From Desulfovibrio sp. (GTDB lineage: Bacteria; Desulfobacterota; Desulfovibrionia; Desulfovibrionales; Desulfovibrionaceae), in the NCBI GenBank assembly GCA_017528345.1, contig JAFXOX010000032.1, positions 1 through 64,000 on the forward strand: a stretch of 64,000 nt of DNA. Reading direction: 5' to 3'. The position numbers and the translations under genes are program-made. Numbering within the stretch: position 1 is the stretch's first letter; each line of letters begins with the position of its first letter. The notes under the pieces are model-generated. The model did not search any database and was not told the origin of the DNA. It saw only the letters and a list, made by a program, of their open reading frames with translations. Positions 31,097 through 38,459 of the stretch are shown here, one piece after another.

Positions 31097-31590
31097 CAGA
31101 GCTTCAGTCCGGAAAACTGGCCTGCACTGAAAAAGGAACTCATGCTCGACCCTTGTTCGTTGGAGGGATTGAGATTGGCTTTCCACCAGGCGTAGTCGTT
31201 GAGCCACGCCTGTACATTTTCAATAAACGTACCTGTATCAACACTCAGGGGGAGAGAACGATAGCAAATGAGACGGGCAAGGTCTAGCGTTTCTCCGGGT
31301 ACGGAAAGCATACCAGGCTCTTCGACAGCGAGAATAGAAGACTTTTCCCGCGCAGCAGCCACCTGCAGACGTGCAGCCTGTTCACAGAGAGCCCTTCTCT
31401 GTTGTTCATCCGTGGGAAGCTCAAGCACGACACCGCGCATCACACAAAACTTTTCACCAAGGCAAAACAAGACAATATCAAGATCGCCTTCCAAAGCCAC
31501 ACGCACAACGCCATACTCGTCCGGCTGAACTACGCTATTCCAGCCTGTGGCCTGAGCCAGAGCCTGCAAGAGATCGCTCATCCCAGCCAT
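31096..31590 (-). CDS. CesT/Tir-type (class I) type III chaperone-like protein
   Basis: A 164-residue acidic protein with the alpha-beta pattern of class I T3SS chaperones: helix DLLQALAQATGW, strands VVRVALEGDLDIVLFCLG and CVMRGVVLELP, then a long helix. The C-terminal 35 residues are an extra Trp-rich and Ser-rich tail. SD AAGGAG is seven bases before ATG 31590. Its location just before sctC is unusual for an effector chaperone. A role in secretin or translocator handling is possible, and the partner is unknown. Confidence 0.55.
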   Translation of the reverse strand: MAGMSDLLQALAQATGWNSVVQPDEYGVVRVALEGDLDIVLFCLGEKFCVMRGVVLELPTDEQQRRALCEQAARLQVAAAREKSSILAVEEPGMLSVPGETLDLARLICYRSLPLSVDTGTFIENVQAWLNDYAWWKANLNPSNEQGSSMSSFFSAGQFSGLKL

Positions 31591-31591
31591 G

Positions 31592-32149
31592 CTATGCTCC
31601 TTCTTCAAGCCCTGTCAGCAAAGCCTGTGCCTGAGCCATGATCAGCTTGTGATCGGCATTGGCAGCGTCACCGAGAGTTAACGCCGTCTGCATCGCCACT
31701 TTGGCATCTTCCCTGCGATTCAGCTTCAGGAAACAAACACCACTATAGTAGAAAGGCGCAGGATCTTCGAGAGCACCGTAAAGAGCCGCCATCTGGTAAG
31801 CTTCTATAGCTTCCTCATATTTCCCCTGCGCCTGACGACTGGCTGCCAGGCCCATCCAATGCGGCACATCGCAATTGGCGTAGCTGCACAGCCACCGAAA
31901 AAGCGTTTCCGCCTCTTCCAATTTCCCGCCTGTATAGAGCTGATAGGCCAAGGTATAACGAGCATCAATGGTGGATCGTTTCATACCAAGGATCTCGTAA
32001 AGGGCGACACCCTCTAAAAGCGCTTTACGCACCTCTTCATAGAGTTCCGGACTTACGCCAAAAGCTTCTGCGGTTTTGTCAATATTCTTTTTGATTGCAT
32101 CTGCAAAAAGCTCAAAAGCCTGATCCTGCTGCTTGGTTTCCTTTGCCAT
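31592..32149 (-). CDS. SycD/LcrH/SicA-type TPR chaperone, first copy
   Basis: A 185-residue class II chaperone: N-terminal helix, then three TPRs (TLAYQLYTGGKLEEAETLFR; QAQGKYEEAIEAYQMAAL; LKLNRREDAKVAMQTALTLG). The family binds hydrophobic translocators through a concave TPR groove. SD AAGGAG precedes ATG 32149; longer starts lack one. It opens the apparatus operon, whereas a second SycD-type gene (35004) sits by the translocators, so this copy may serve another substrate such as the EspA-like filaments or a regulator. Confidence 0.8.
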   Translation of the reverse strand: MAKETKQQDQAFELFADAIKKNIDKTAEAFGVSPELYEEVRKALLEGVALYEILGMKRSTIDARYTLAYQLYTGGKLEEAETLFRWLCSYANCDVPHWMGLAASRQAQGKYEEAIEAYQMAALYGALEDPAPFYYSGVCFLKLNRREDAKVAMQTALTLGDAANADHKLIMAQAQALLTGLEEGA

Positions 32150-33245
32150 CAAAGACTCCTTGATTTGATAGGCCCGTAAAAATGATGTTTTGACTGATAC
32201 AGAATGGAGGAGATGGAGCAACATCACTTCGCGTCAGCTCAAAAAAATAATCAATCTTGACACTCATAAAGAAGGTGGAGACTCAAAGACCAACAAAACA
32301 TGTGACATTTCGACCGTCTCACACATGGGAAAAACAAGATCAAAACATTGCCCTCTGTGAAAAATGACGTTCTGCACAAGCATACAACAGCCAGCGGCAA
32401 AAAGCACGTGTTCATAGTCCTGATAAGGTATACATCTTGATATCACAATCACGTGAAAATGCGGGGCACAATGACAGAAGTGCGGTCTGAACAAAACGCT
32501 CTTCATCGGGGATTGGAGAAGTTCCCGAAACAGTACGGCTCGATTCTGACAATGTCAAAAACAACGGCCCCTGTTCTGTCAGAAAAACAATCTGATGGGC
32601 AGGAGCGCGCACGGACAATGGCGTCGTATGCGACCGAGTTTCGCACCAGATTGCAGACCATGCGCCAAATACGACCTTTGAGGCGTTCTTGCCGGCACTT
32701 CATGTGATGAATAGTGAATATTTGCTTTATAAGCTAATTATAGCAAGTCTTCAATAACAAGGTGACGGGCCGAGCGGCCCAACTCGGTGGGAAATGCTGT
32801 CTCTACCCAGCTATCTCTTATTCCCCATCTCTTTCCTTGAAATATGCCCGATTTTCTTTGCAGGGCATACACAGAACATATGCCAGCCCATAGTGAAGTA
32901 ATTTGCCTTGGCTCATCAACGCATAGCTCAAGATCTTGAAGTGGGTGGAAGCGCAAAAAAGGTCATCGTTACCACAGTCACATGTAAAAAAGGTCACGAA
33001 GAACCGTTTTTTGGTTCTTCATGACCTTTGTCAAGAAAGCCTGGTCCGCTCTAACGACTTTGAGAACATCCAGGGCTACCATGTTCAGACTTCCGCCTCT
33101 ATCGCAATCCCAGCAGAACCTTGCCTTTTCCAGCATACTCTGAAGAGGCTGCGCATTGCACTCCCTGCAAATGGTAAACTTGCCTGGAGATCATTACCTG
33201 TTTTTCACAAAACGGAGAGGCGCTTTGCAAGCCTCGCCATACCAA
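32150..33245. other. Spacer between apparatus and translocon operons
   Basis: About 1.1 kb. It contains the terminator of the translocon operon (32985-33029) and should contain the promoter of the minus-strand apparatus operon upstream of 32149, but I see no sigma-54 match of correct spacing and no perfect CGTCA-N4-TGACG palindrome. A 72-residue open frame (32738-32956, minus) has no recognisable relative. Confidence 0.5.
32985..33029 (-). terminator. Rho-independent terminator of the translocon operon
   Basis: A 17-base stem (AAAGGTCATGAAGAACC on the minus strand, one mismatch) with an AAAAAAC loop, followed on the minus strand by T6. It is 217 bases downstream of the last translocator gene. 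Confidence 0.85.
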
Positions 33246-33962
33246 TCATCCGAGGATGCGATTCAAAGCCTGATTTCTGCTCGCCTGCATGGTGTTGATG
33301 AACTCTATGGACTGATGAATGAGATCGCGTTGAGCCTGCATGGAGGATTTCAGCAATTCCATAGCTGTATGATCCATCTCAATGGAGGCATCAAGCTTCT
33401 TAATTTTCGCCTGCTCCAAGGTATTATAGTAGGTACCAAGCGTATTTAAAATAGAGCCAAGATTGCCACCTATCTGGCTGATGGCCTGCCCCTTCATTTG
33501 ATTGACCTTTAACGCATCACCGGTACCACGCACGCCAACGGCAGTACCGACAACGCTACCAGCAGCACTGACGACTGCGCCGGTAATGGCAAAGCACATC
33601 TGCTTATAGGCGCCATCTTCGATATGCTCGGCCTGTTTGAGCATTTTTTCCTGCACAGCGGTTCCTCGGGTCATGAGCTCTTCGACGTTCTGCTGATTCT
33701 GTTCGGCAGCTTCCTGCACGAGAAGAGCAGCTATCATCGCACCAGGCGACATGCTAGCGACCATGCCCTGTAAGGCACTCATGTCCACGTTGTTCTTGGG
33801 AGCATCAGGGGCAAAGCGTCTCACATCCTTCTTGTCATTCGGTTCCTCAGGTAAATTCGGGGCATCGTAGTTCATCTTGCCCAAATTATTTACCGGATCA
33901 TTACCGCTTTGTTCAATATATGAAGGGGTTTGCTTTTGTCCTAAACCATCAATGCCACTCAT
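33246..33962 (-). CDS. sctB: Minor hydrophobic translocator, YopD/SctB-like
   Basis: A 238-residue secreted protein without signal peptide, starting MSGIDGLGQKQ. It has one hydrophobic stretch (CFAITGAVVSAAGSVVGTAV, about 122-141) and a C-terminal amphipathic/coiled-coil region, the layout of YopD/EspB/IpaC. It follows the YopB-like gene by 18 bases with AAGGAG before ATG 33962. With the YopB-like protein it should form the pore in the host membrane. Sequence similarity in this family is low; the call relies on topology and the chaperone-YopB-YopD order. Confidence 0.75.
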   Translation of the reverse strand: MSGIDGLGQKQTPSYIEQSGNDPVNNLGKMNYDAPNLPEEPNDKKDVRRFAPDAPKNNVDMSALQGMVASMSPGAMIAALLVQEAAEQNQQNVEELMTRGTAVQEKMLKQAEHIEDGAYKQMCFAITGAVVSAAGSVVGTAVGVRGTGDALKVNQMKGQAISQIGGNLGSILNTLGTYYNTLEQAKIKKLDASIEMDHTAMELLKSSMQAQRDLIHQSIEFINTMQASRNQALNRILG

Positions 33963-33980
33963 ACCGTTCTCCTTCACAAA

Positions 33981-34994
33981 CTAAGCCATGGAGGTGCCGC
34001 CGCCATTGGTCATAATCTGCATTTGTGTATTTGCGTTCTCGTTGACAATATCCGTAACTGTCTCGGTTGTCTTCTGCGCCTGCTCAAGGACAGTCTTTAA
34101 ATGTTCGTTGACCAAATCATTCAGCATGCTCAACTTTTGCAAAAGCGCTTCAATACGCTTTTGCTCAGCTCTGAGCATCTCAGCATCATAGGTGTTGACC
34201 GCGCTGCCGATTTCTGCGCCAGCAGCTCCCACACCGGCCACGCCCTGCCCTATGGTTGCACACTTACTGATAACGTTGGTCACTTTCTCAATGGATGAAA
34301 CGCTGCTGCCGGCACTTGCACCAAGCGTGCAAGCGATGGCTGCGATACTGATGGCCAGATCAAGGCCCATTTTGATCCATTGCGCCGTTTCCTTAGAGGC
34401 ACCGAGTTTTTCAGCGAGTTTCGCAATACCACTGGTCAGGCCCCAGCCCTGACCATTCACCTCTTGGCCAATGGTATCCAAAATCTGATCAGCAAGAGCT
34501 ACACCCATCAGGACAAGACCGGCTACACCAACAGCGCTGCCCACACCGGTAGCAATCATGGCCACACAGGCCACAGCGGCAATAGCCATGCCAATATACT
34601 TAAAGGCTTTGCCTATCTTGTCCCAGATGCTTGATTTTTCAAGCTGTTTGATCTGTTCCTCAATTTTGGCGATCTTTTCCTTGTTCTTCGCCTCTCGCAC
34701 TTCCTTATTGGCCTGAATGGAACTCAGGCCGGCCTTGACTTCCGCATCACGATTTTTGGTATCAATAAAATCAAGCAAAAGATCTAAGGCAATGGAGCTG
34801 CCAGCGGCAAGCTGGGGCTTGGTCAGCTGGGGCAGCTCTACTAAGGAAGACCCCTCCGATTTTTCCTGAGCCGGAGGAAGATCACCCGTACTTGCGAGAA
34901 GTTTGCGCAGCTCATCTTTGACATTTTCGATCTGCTCAGGTGTCAGCTCAAGGGCGCTTTTAGGCATATACGGCTGATTTTGAATTTGCGACAT
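33981..34994 (-). CDS. sctE: Major hydrophobic translocator, YopB/SctE-like
   Basis: A 337-residue secreted pore protein. N terminus MSQIQNQPYMPKSALEL, a coiled coil (EVREAKNKEKIAKIEEQIKQ), then two hydrophobic hairpin regions (about 135-175 with IGMAIAAVACVAMIATGVGS, and about 215-260 with LAISIAAIACTLGASAG), and a C-terminal coiled coil. This matches YopB/SseC/EspD. It lies directly downstream of a SycD-type chaperone gene. SD GGAG is ten bases upstream. Confidence 0.85.
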   Translation of the reverse strand: MSQIQNQPYMPKSALELTPEQIENVKDELRKLLASTGDLPPAQEKSEGSSLVELPQLTKPQLAAGSSIALDLLLDFIDTKNRDAEVKAGLSSIQANKEVREAKNKEKIAKIEEQIKQLEKSSIWDKIGKAFKYIGMAIAAVACVAMIATGVGSAVGVAGLVLMGVALADQILDTIGQEVNGQGWGLTSGIAKLAEKLGASKETAQWIKMGLDLAISIAAIACTLGASAGSSVSSIEKVTNVISKCATIGQGVAGVGAAGAEIGSAVNTYDAEMLRAEQKRIEALLQKLSMLNDLVNEHLKTVLEQAQKTTETVTDIVNENANTQMQIMTNGGGTSMA

Positions 34995-35003
34995 GATCTT
35001 CTC

Positions 35004-35531
35004 CTAGACCAGATTGGCCAAAAGCTCCTGCGACATCTTGCGGTAGCTCATCTGCTCAGCATCGGCTTCGTCCCCTGCCGTGACGGCAATCTCCAAAACC
35101 CGCTTTGCACTCTCTGTATCCTGTATGGAGCAGCAGCACTGCGCTAACAGATACAAAGGTTTAGGATTGATGGGGTAGCCCAGCTCTGCCGCATGCGCGA
35201 GACTAAAGACAGCCTCGCGATAGAGACCCTGCTTTTCCAGACAACAACCAAGTCCCAGCCAGTTACGGGGATTGTTCGCGTCATATTGGCAAAGGGCACG
35301 GTACATGGTTTCCGCGTCATGGTATTTGCCTGACGAAAATAAGTTGCAGGCCAAAGCGTAGCCGGCCTCAAGGGATTCCGGCGGAATGCTCATGGCTTCC
35401 GCAAGTGAGCGGCCTTTACGGACCCGCTCATACATGGTTTTGACTTGCTCAATGGGTAAGCCAGAAACCTCAGCAATAAAGTTCAGCGTTGAATCCAAAC
35501 TCTCACCAGAAGAATTCTGCGTTTGTGCCAT
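35004..35531 (-). CDS. Translocator chaperone, SycD/LcrH-like
   Basis: A 175-residue TPR chaperone (ACNLFSSGKYHDAETMYRAL; GLGCCLEKQGLYREAVFSLA; CCCSIQDTESAKRVLEIAV) with the usual N-terminal dimerisation helix. It immediately precedes the YopB- and YopD-like genes and should keep both soluble before export. GGAG lies 8 bases before ATG 35531. It is clearly related to the copy at 31592 but differs throughout. Confidence 0.88.
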   Translation of the reverse strand: MAQTQNSSGESLDSTLNFIAEVSGLPIEQVKTMYERVRKGRSLAEAMSIPPESLEAGYALACNLFSSGKYHDAETMYRALCQYDANNPRNWLGLGCCLEKQGLYREAVFSLAHAAELGYPINPKPLYLLAQCCCSIQDTESAKRVLEIAVTAGDEADAEQMSYRKMSQELLANLV

Positions 35532-35549
35532 GGATATCACTCCATACAA

Positions 35550-35849
35550 TTAGACGCGCATAGCGCCTTGGCGACGACTTGGACGAGCTGAAGATGAGCT
35601 CGACCCTGTGGTTGATGCAAGATATTGCGAAGCACGTGCCTCGCCTTCGCGCTTGGCCTTGGCCTGAGCTTCTTCGCAAGCCTGGCGTACCTCAGCCGTC
35701 ATATCCGCCTCATCCACCTGCACGCTGCCCTCTTCAGGCAAACCTGCTGATTTCCGTAAGGCCTTTTCCTGCTGCTGCAAACGTGAAAACTCATCTTTCA
35801 GTTCGTTAAAAGCCTGTTCCTGAAGGGCAGACAGTTCTTCTCTGTTCAT
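35550..35849 (-). CDS. Small LcrG/PcrG-like protein (candidate tip-protein chaperone)
   Basis: A 99-residue charged helical protein opening the translocon operon, the place of lcrG in Yersinia (lcrG-lcrV-lcrH-yopB-yopD). A helical hairpin (EEL to KSAGLPEEG) is followed by a second helix and a basic tail RPSRRQGAMRV, reminiscent of the LcrG tail. It begins at ATG 35849 with CAAGGAA upstream, about 100 bases after the sigma-54 promoter. No LcrV-like gene follows. LcrG both binds LcrV and blocks premature secretion, so a gatekeeper role would remain possible. The similarity is short and weak. Confidence 0.45.
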   Translation of the reverse strand: MNREELSALQEQAFNELKDEFSRLQQQEKALRKSAGLPEEGSVQVDEADMTAEVRQACEEAQAKAKREGEARASQYLASTTGSSSSSARPSRRQGAMRV

Positions 35850-35962
35850 AATTGATTCCTTGTTTGAAAGGTTATGAAAAAACATTAAAACAGTTAGTCA
35901 GAGAAGTACCCTTTTCTCATGGCTTGAGCAAGCCCACAGAGCAACACGCTCAGCTCTCTTAA

Positions 35963-35980
35963 GGCAAGATATATGCCAAA
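35963..35980 (-). promoter_or_regulatory. Sigma-54 promoter of the translocon operon
   Basis: Minus strand TTTGGCATATATCTTGCC: GG and GC separated by exactly 10 bases, with TTGGCA and CTTGCC matching the -24/-12 consensus. Predicted RNA start near 35952, about 100 bases before ATG 35849. Confidence 0.75.
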
Positions 35981-36054
35981 ACTCTGTAAACCGCTTCAAT
36001 CACGGCATTTCAGCGTTTCACCCCAAGCCATGCTCACGCTGTGACGCAGGTACT

Positions 36055-36071
36055 CTCGTCACAAATGACGA
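36055..36071. promoter_or_regulatory. Palindromic candidate activator site (UAS)
   Basis: CGTCA-CAAA-TGACG at 36057-36070, flanked by CT and A. It is about 77 bases upstream of the -24 box at 35980, a typical enhancer distance. Confidence 0.6.
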
Positions 36072-36142
36072 CTCTTTTCTCTGCAAAAGGCCAATTATCA
36101 AACAATTGGCCGTATTTTTTTCGTTGTCCTAAAACGTCTTCA

Positions 36143-36160
36143 CTCGTCATATCTGACGAG
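36143..36160. promoter_or_regulatory. Palindromic candidate activator site (UAS), best copy
   Basis: CTCGTCATATCTGACGAG, a perfect 7+4+7 palindrome, about 165 bases upstream of the minus-strand sigma-54 promoter. Confidence 0.65.
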
Positions 36161-36186
36161 TCCTGCTCATTTGCCATTTTGTCCAA

Positions 36187-36202
36187 GAGCACCTACACTG
36201 CT
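36187..36202 (+). promoter_or_regulatory. Weak sigma-54-like promoter before sctW
   Basis: GAGCACCTACACTGCT: the -12 GC and 10-base spacing are kept and GCAC matches, but the first G of the -24 GG is A. RNA start would be about 36212, giving a 30-base leader to ATG 36243. Confidence 0.35.
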
Positions 36203-36242
36203 AGCTACGTGAAGATTGTTTGCCCTTGGCCAAGGAGGAGTC

Positions 36243-37349
36243 ATGCTGAACGAAATTTCTGCACAACGACAGGCTAATCTGCACCCAACAGCTGAAACCA
36301 CGCAGGTTCAGGGAAGCACTGGCAAACTCATCGGCAAGGCTGTGGTGCAGGTTGTCACGCCACAGTCAATTTTTCAGGATGCCATGGAGGAAATGAGTTT
36401 CAACCTGAACAAGTCCAGTGATTATGCCCTGAAAAGCCGCAAAGAACGCAATCAGATTGACCGCAGCAAGGAGAGACTGAAGAATTTCCGGAAGGTGGCC
36501 GAGCAAAGCGGACTCGATAAGGTTGATGAGGTGTATCACGCCATAGAAGAGAGTCCCGAGCGCGAAAGCATTCTGCGCTATGTTTTGGAGCAGCATGAAG
36601 AGCCTGCTGAAGCCTGGGCCGCTCTGGAAGAGGCGCGGGAACAGCTCGCCCAACATCATGCCAGGCCGGAAGTTCTCAAAGAGGTGGACGAGGCTCTCAA
36701 GCTCATGGATATGCGTTACGGCGCAGCCATCAGAGCCGGTATCTGCGGAACTCTGACGGCTGCCGAGGACTATGTCTCGCTGGGCAGTCCCCTTGAGCTT
36801 GGTTCCACCTATCGCAAGGCGGTTCTCGAATTTACCAAGTCCATAGACCTCTATAACTATATCCAGGAAAACTACGGTGGCAAATTCGATCAGGCGGTGG
36901 ATTTTCTCTATGCGTCTCTGGCTGCCGATATGGGCTGTGAAAGCCCCAGCCAGGATCGGACAGAGCTGGAAAGTGTCAATAAGAGCTTCGGCAGGCTACG
37001 AAGCTTCCAAAGTGCCGATGCCCTCTGTCAAAAGCAGCTGACACGCTGGCACGATGTCCACCATGTGGAGAACTGCTCCCTGACAAGCGTGGAACTCCTC
37101 GGCAAGCTCTTGGAGATTGGGGAAAACACCTTTGCAAGCGCCGTGAATGCCGAGGAAATAACCCGTGCCGCCAATTCGCCGGATGTGGAACATCGCATTT
37201 ACTTTTTGCAAGAGCTTATGCAAAATGTTCGCAGTTTTTCACCGCTTGTCTTTGACCAGAATGAAGGTCGCGAACGGGTGCTGGGGGCTGTTCAAAGCGC
37301 GGTGGATGCCGCTGTGGACGAAGAAGATGTTCTTTTAAGTCAGGAGTAA
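36243..37349 (+). CDS. sctW: Type III gatekeeper SctW (YopN/TyeA-like)
   Basis: A 368-residue gatekeeper that holds back effector export until host contact. The N terminus is unstructured and secretable, followed by a helical HrpJ/YopN region (from about 70) and a TyeA-like C-terminal part (LEIGENTFASAVNAEEITRA; HRIYFLQELMQNVRSFSPLV). The length implies that YopN and TyeA functions are fused, as in SepL and SsaL-type proteins. SD AAGGAGGAG precedes ATG 36243. It opens the operon sctW-chaperone-X-Y-V. Confidence 0.88.
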   Translation: MLNEISAQRQANLHPTAETTQVQGSTGKLIGKAVVQVVTPQSIFQDAMEEMSFNLNKSSDYALKSRKERNQIDRSKERLKNFRKVAEQSGLDKVDEVYHAIEESPERESILRYVLEQHEEPAEAWAALEEAREQLAQHHARPEVLKEVDEALKLMDMRYGAAIRAGICGTLTAAEDYVSLGSPLELGSTYRKAVLEFTKSIDLYNYIQENYGGKFDQAVDFLYASLAADMGCESPSQDRTELESVNKSFGRLRSFQSADALCQKQLTRWHDVHHVENCSLTSVELLGKLLEIGENTFASAVNAEEITRAANSPDVEHRIYFLQELMQNVRSFSPLVFDQNEGRERVLGAVQSAVDAAVDEEDVLLSQE

Positions 37350-37351
37350 GC

Positions 37352-37738
37352 ATGCTACGTACCGCTATTGCTACGTTTGGCCAACGTTTGGGAATGGATG
37401 CGCTTTCTCTGGGAGAGGATGGTCTGCTCGCCCTTGATATTGCCGATATGGGCAGGCTCTATCTTGAACTTTCCCGAAAAAATGGGCATGAGGAACTTCT
37501 GACGTATATTATGGCTCCGCTGCCGCCCCATGATCCGTCACTTGCCGAGCGCGCCTTGGGCTATTGTCACTACGCCAAGGCCCATCCCTGGCCACTCTTC
37601 TCGGGTATTCACAAGGATCAGCTGATGCTTCTGGTTCGACTCAGCGAACGCGAAGCCACAGGTCAGACCCTAGAAAATGTGGTGCTGTTTCTCTCACAGG
37701 CTTTACAGAGCATTTACGAAGGAAAGACCTATGCCTGA
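37352..37738 (+). CDS. Class I type III chaperone, SycN/CesT-like
   Basis: A 128-residue protein with the CesT/SycN fold pattern: N-terminal helix (TAIATFGQRLGMDAL), strands (LLALDIADMGRLYLEL), and later helices ending FLSQALQSIYEGK. It lies directly between sctW and sctX, the position of sycN in Yersinia, so SctW is the probable client. Only two bases separate it from sctW. Confidence 0.75.
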   Translation: MLRTAIATFGQRLGMDALSLGEDGLLALDIADMGRLYLELSRKNGHEELLTYIMAPLPPHDPSLAERALGYCHYAKAHPWPLFSGIHKDQLMLLVRLSEREATGQTLENVVLFLSQALQSIYEGKTYA

Positions 37739-38096
37739 TCCCTTACGTTTGCTTGATGGCCACGTTGGCATTGAAAATGTGCTCTCCTCTTTGGAGACGC
37801 CCAATATGCCCGAGGCGAGGCCCCTGCCCTCCACGGCACTGCGCGAGGCAGGACTTGAAGAGCTCTTTGGTGCGACCAATACCGAGAAAATGCTTGAGCA
37901 GGCACTGTGTCCGTCGGTTGGTGACGGCACTGTGCTGCAGCCGGCAGAGTTCAGCAATGCGCTCAAAAACAGTCTGGAAGTGTTAAAGGACAATCGCCAG
38001 CCTGATGTGCGATCCTTTGTCAGTGCCGAGCTCGCGCCCCTTTTGGAAAACGAGGCTCTTCTTCAGGCCTATTCAGGCCTGTTGGTAGGAGGTTAA
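37731..38096 (+). CDS. sctX: Type III secreted export component SctX (YscX-like)
   Basis: A 121-residue protein beginning at ATG 37731 (SD AAGGAAA), overlapping the chaperone by 8 bases. HVGIENVLSSLE near the N terminus parallels the HIGIEKL segment of YscX. The rest is helical. Together with SctY it forms a complex with SctV in Ysc-type systems, for export of early substrates. The X-Y-V order here is exactly that of Yersinia. Short conserved stretch plus synteny carry the call. Confidence 0.75.
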   Translation: MPDPLRLLDGHVGIENVLSSLETPNMPEARPLPSTALREAGLEELFGATNTEKMLEQALCPSVGDGTVLQPAEFSNALKNSLEVLKDNRQPDVRSFVSAELAPLLENEALLQAYSGLLVGG

Positions 38097-38459
38097 ATGG
38101 CCGGGCCGACGACACTTTCCCTGCAGCAAAAACGCGTTTTGCACGTCCTGGGCTATCTCTACCTACGCATGGGGCAGTATGCCCGGGCCAGACGTCTTTT
38201 TGCCGCTCTTGCAGCCCTTGACCCCAGCGATGTGCACGCCCGCTGTTCTCTGGCCTATGCCTGTATTCAGCTTGAAGATGGTGAAGCCGCTGTCCACACC
38301 CTCACCGGTCTTGGCCCCGGAGATCCCATCCCGGGCGGCGATGCCACGCTCTATCTGTTACTGGCTCGTGCCCATACGCTTTTGGGAGAAGATCTGGCGG
38401 CCCGGGAAGCTCTGGCGGCCTTTTGGAAAACGCATACTCAGGGAGAGCAAGGCCAGTGA
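38097..38459 (+). CDS. sctY: SctX chaperone SctY (YscY-like TPR protein)
   Basis: A 120-residue TPR protein (LGYLYLRMGQYARARRLFAAL; ACIQLEDGEAAVHTLTGLG; LLARAHTLLGEDLAAREALA). It follows sctX directly with AGGAGG before ATG 38097 and overlaps the sctV start region. YscY is the chaperone of YscX and also touches SctV. Confidence 0.8.
   Translation: MAGPTTLSLQQKRVLHVLGYLYLRMGQYARARRLFAALAALDPSDVHARCSLAYACIQLEDGEAAVHTLTGLGPGDPIPGGDATLYLLLARAHTLLGEDLAAREALAAFWKTHTQGEQGQ

Larger units (their letters stand above)
35850..36242. promoter_or_regulatory. Divergent control region of the translocon and sctW operons
   Basis: This 393-base region between the lcrG-like gene (minus) and sctW (plus) holds a near-consensus sigma-54 promoter for the minus strand (35963-35980), a weaker one for the plus strand (36187-36202) and two perfect CGTCA-N4-TGACG palindromes between them. 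One activator bound there could fire both operons. Confidence 0.6.

Noticed and set aside
32738..32956. 72-residue minus-strand frame between the T3SS operons
   Set aside because: No recognisable family, no clear ribosome site and no neighbour in the same unit; not called as a gene.
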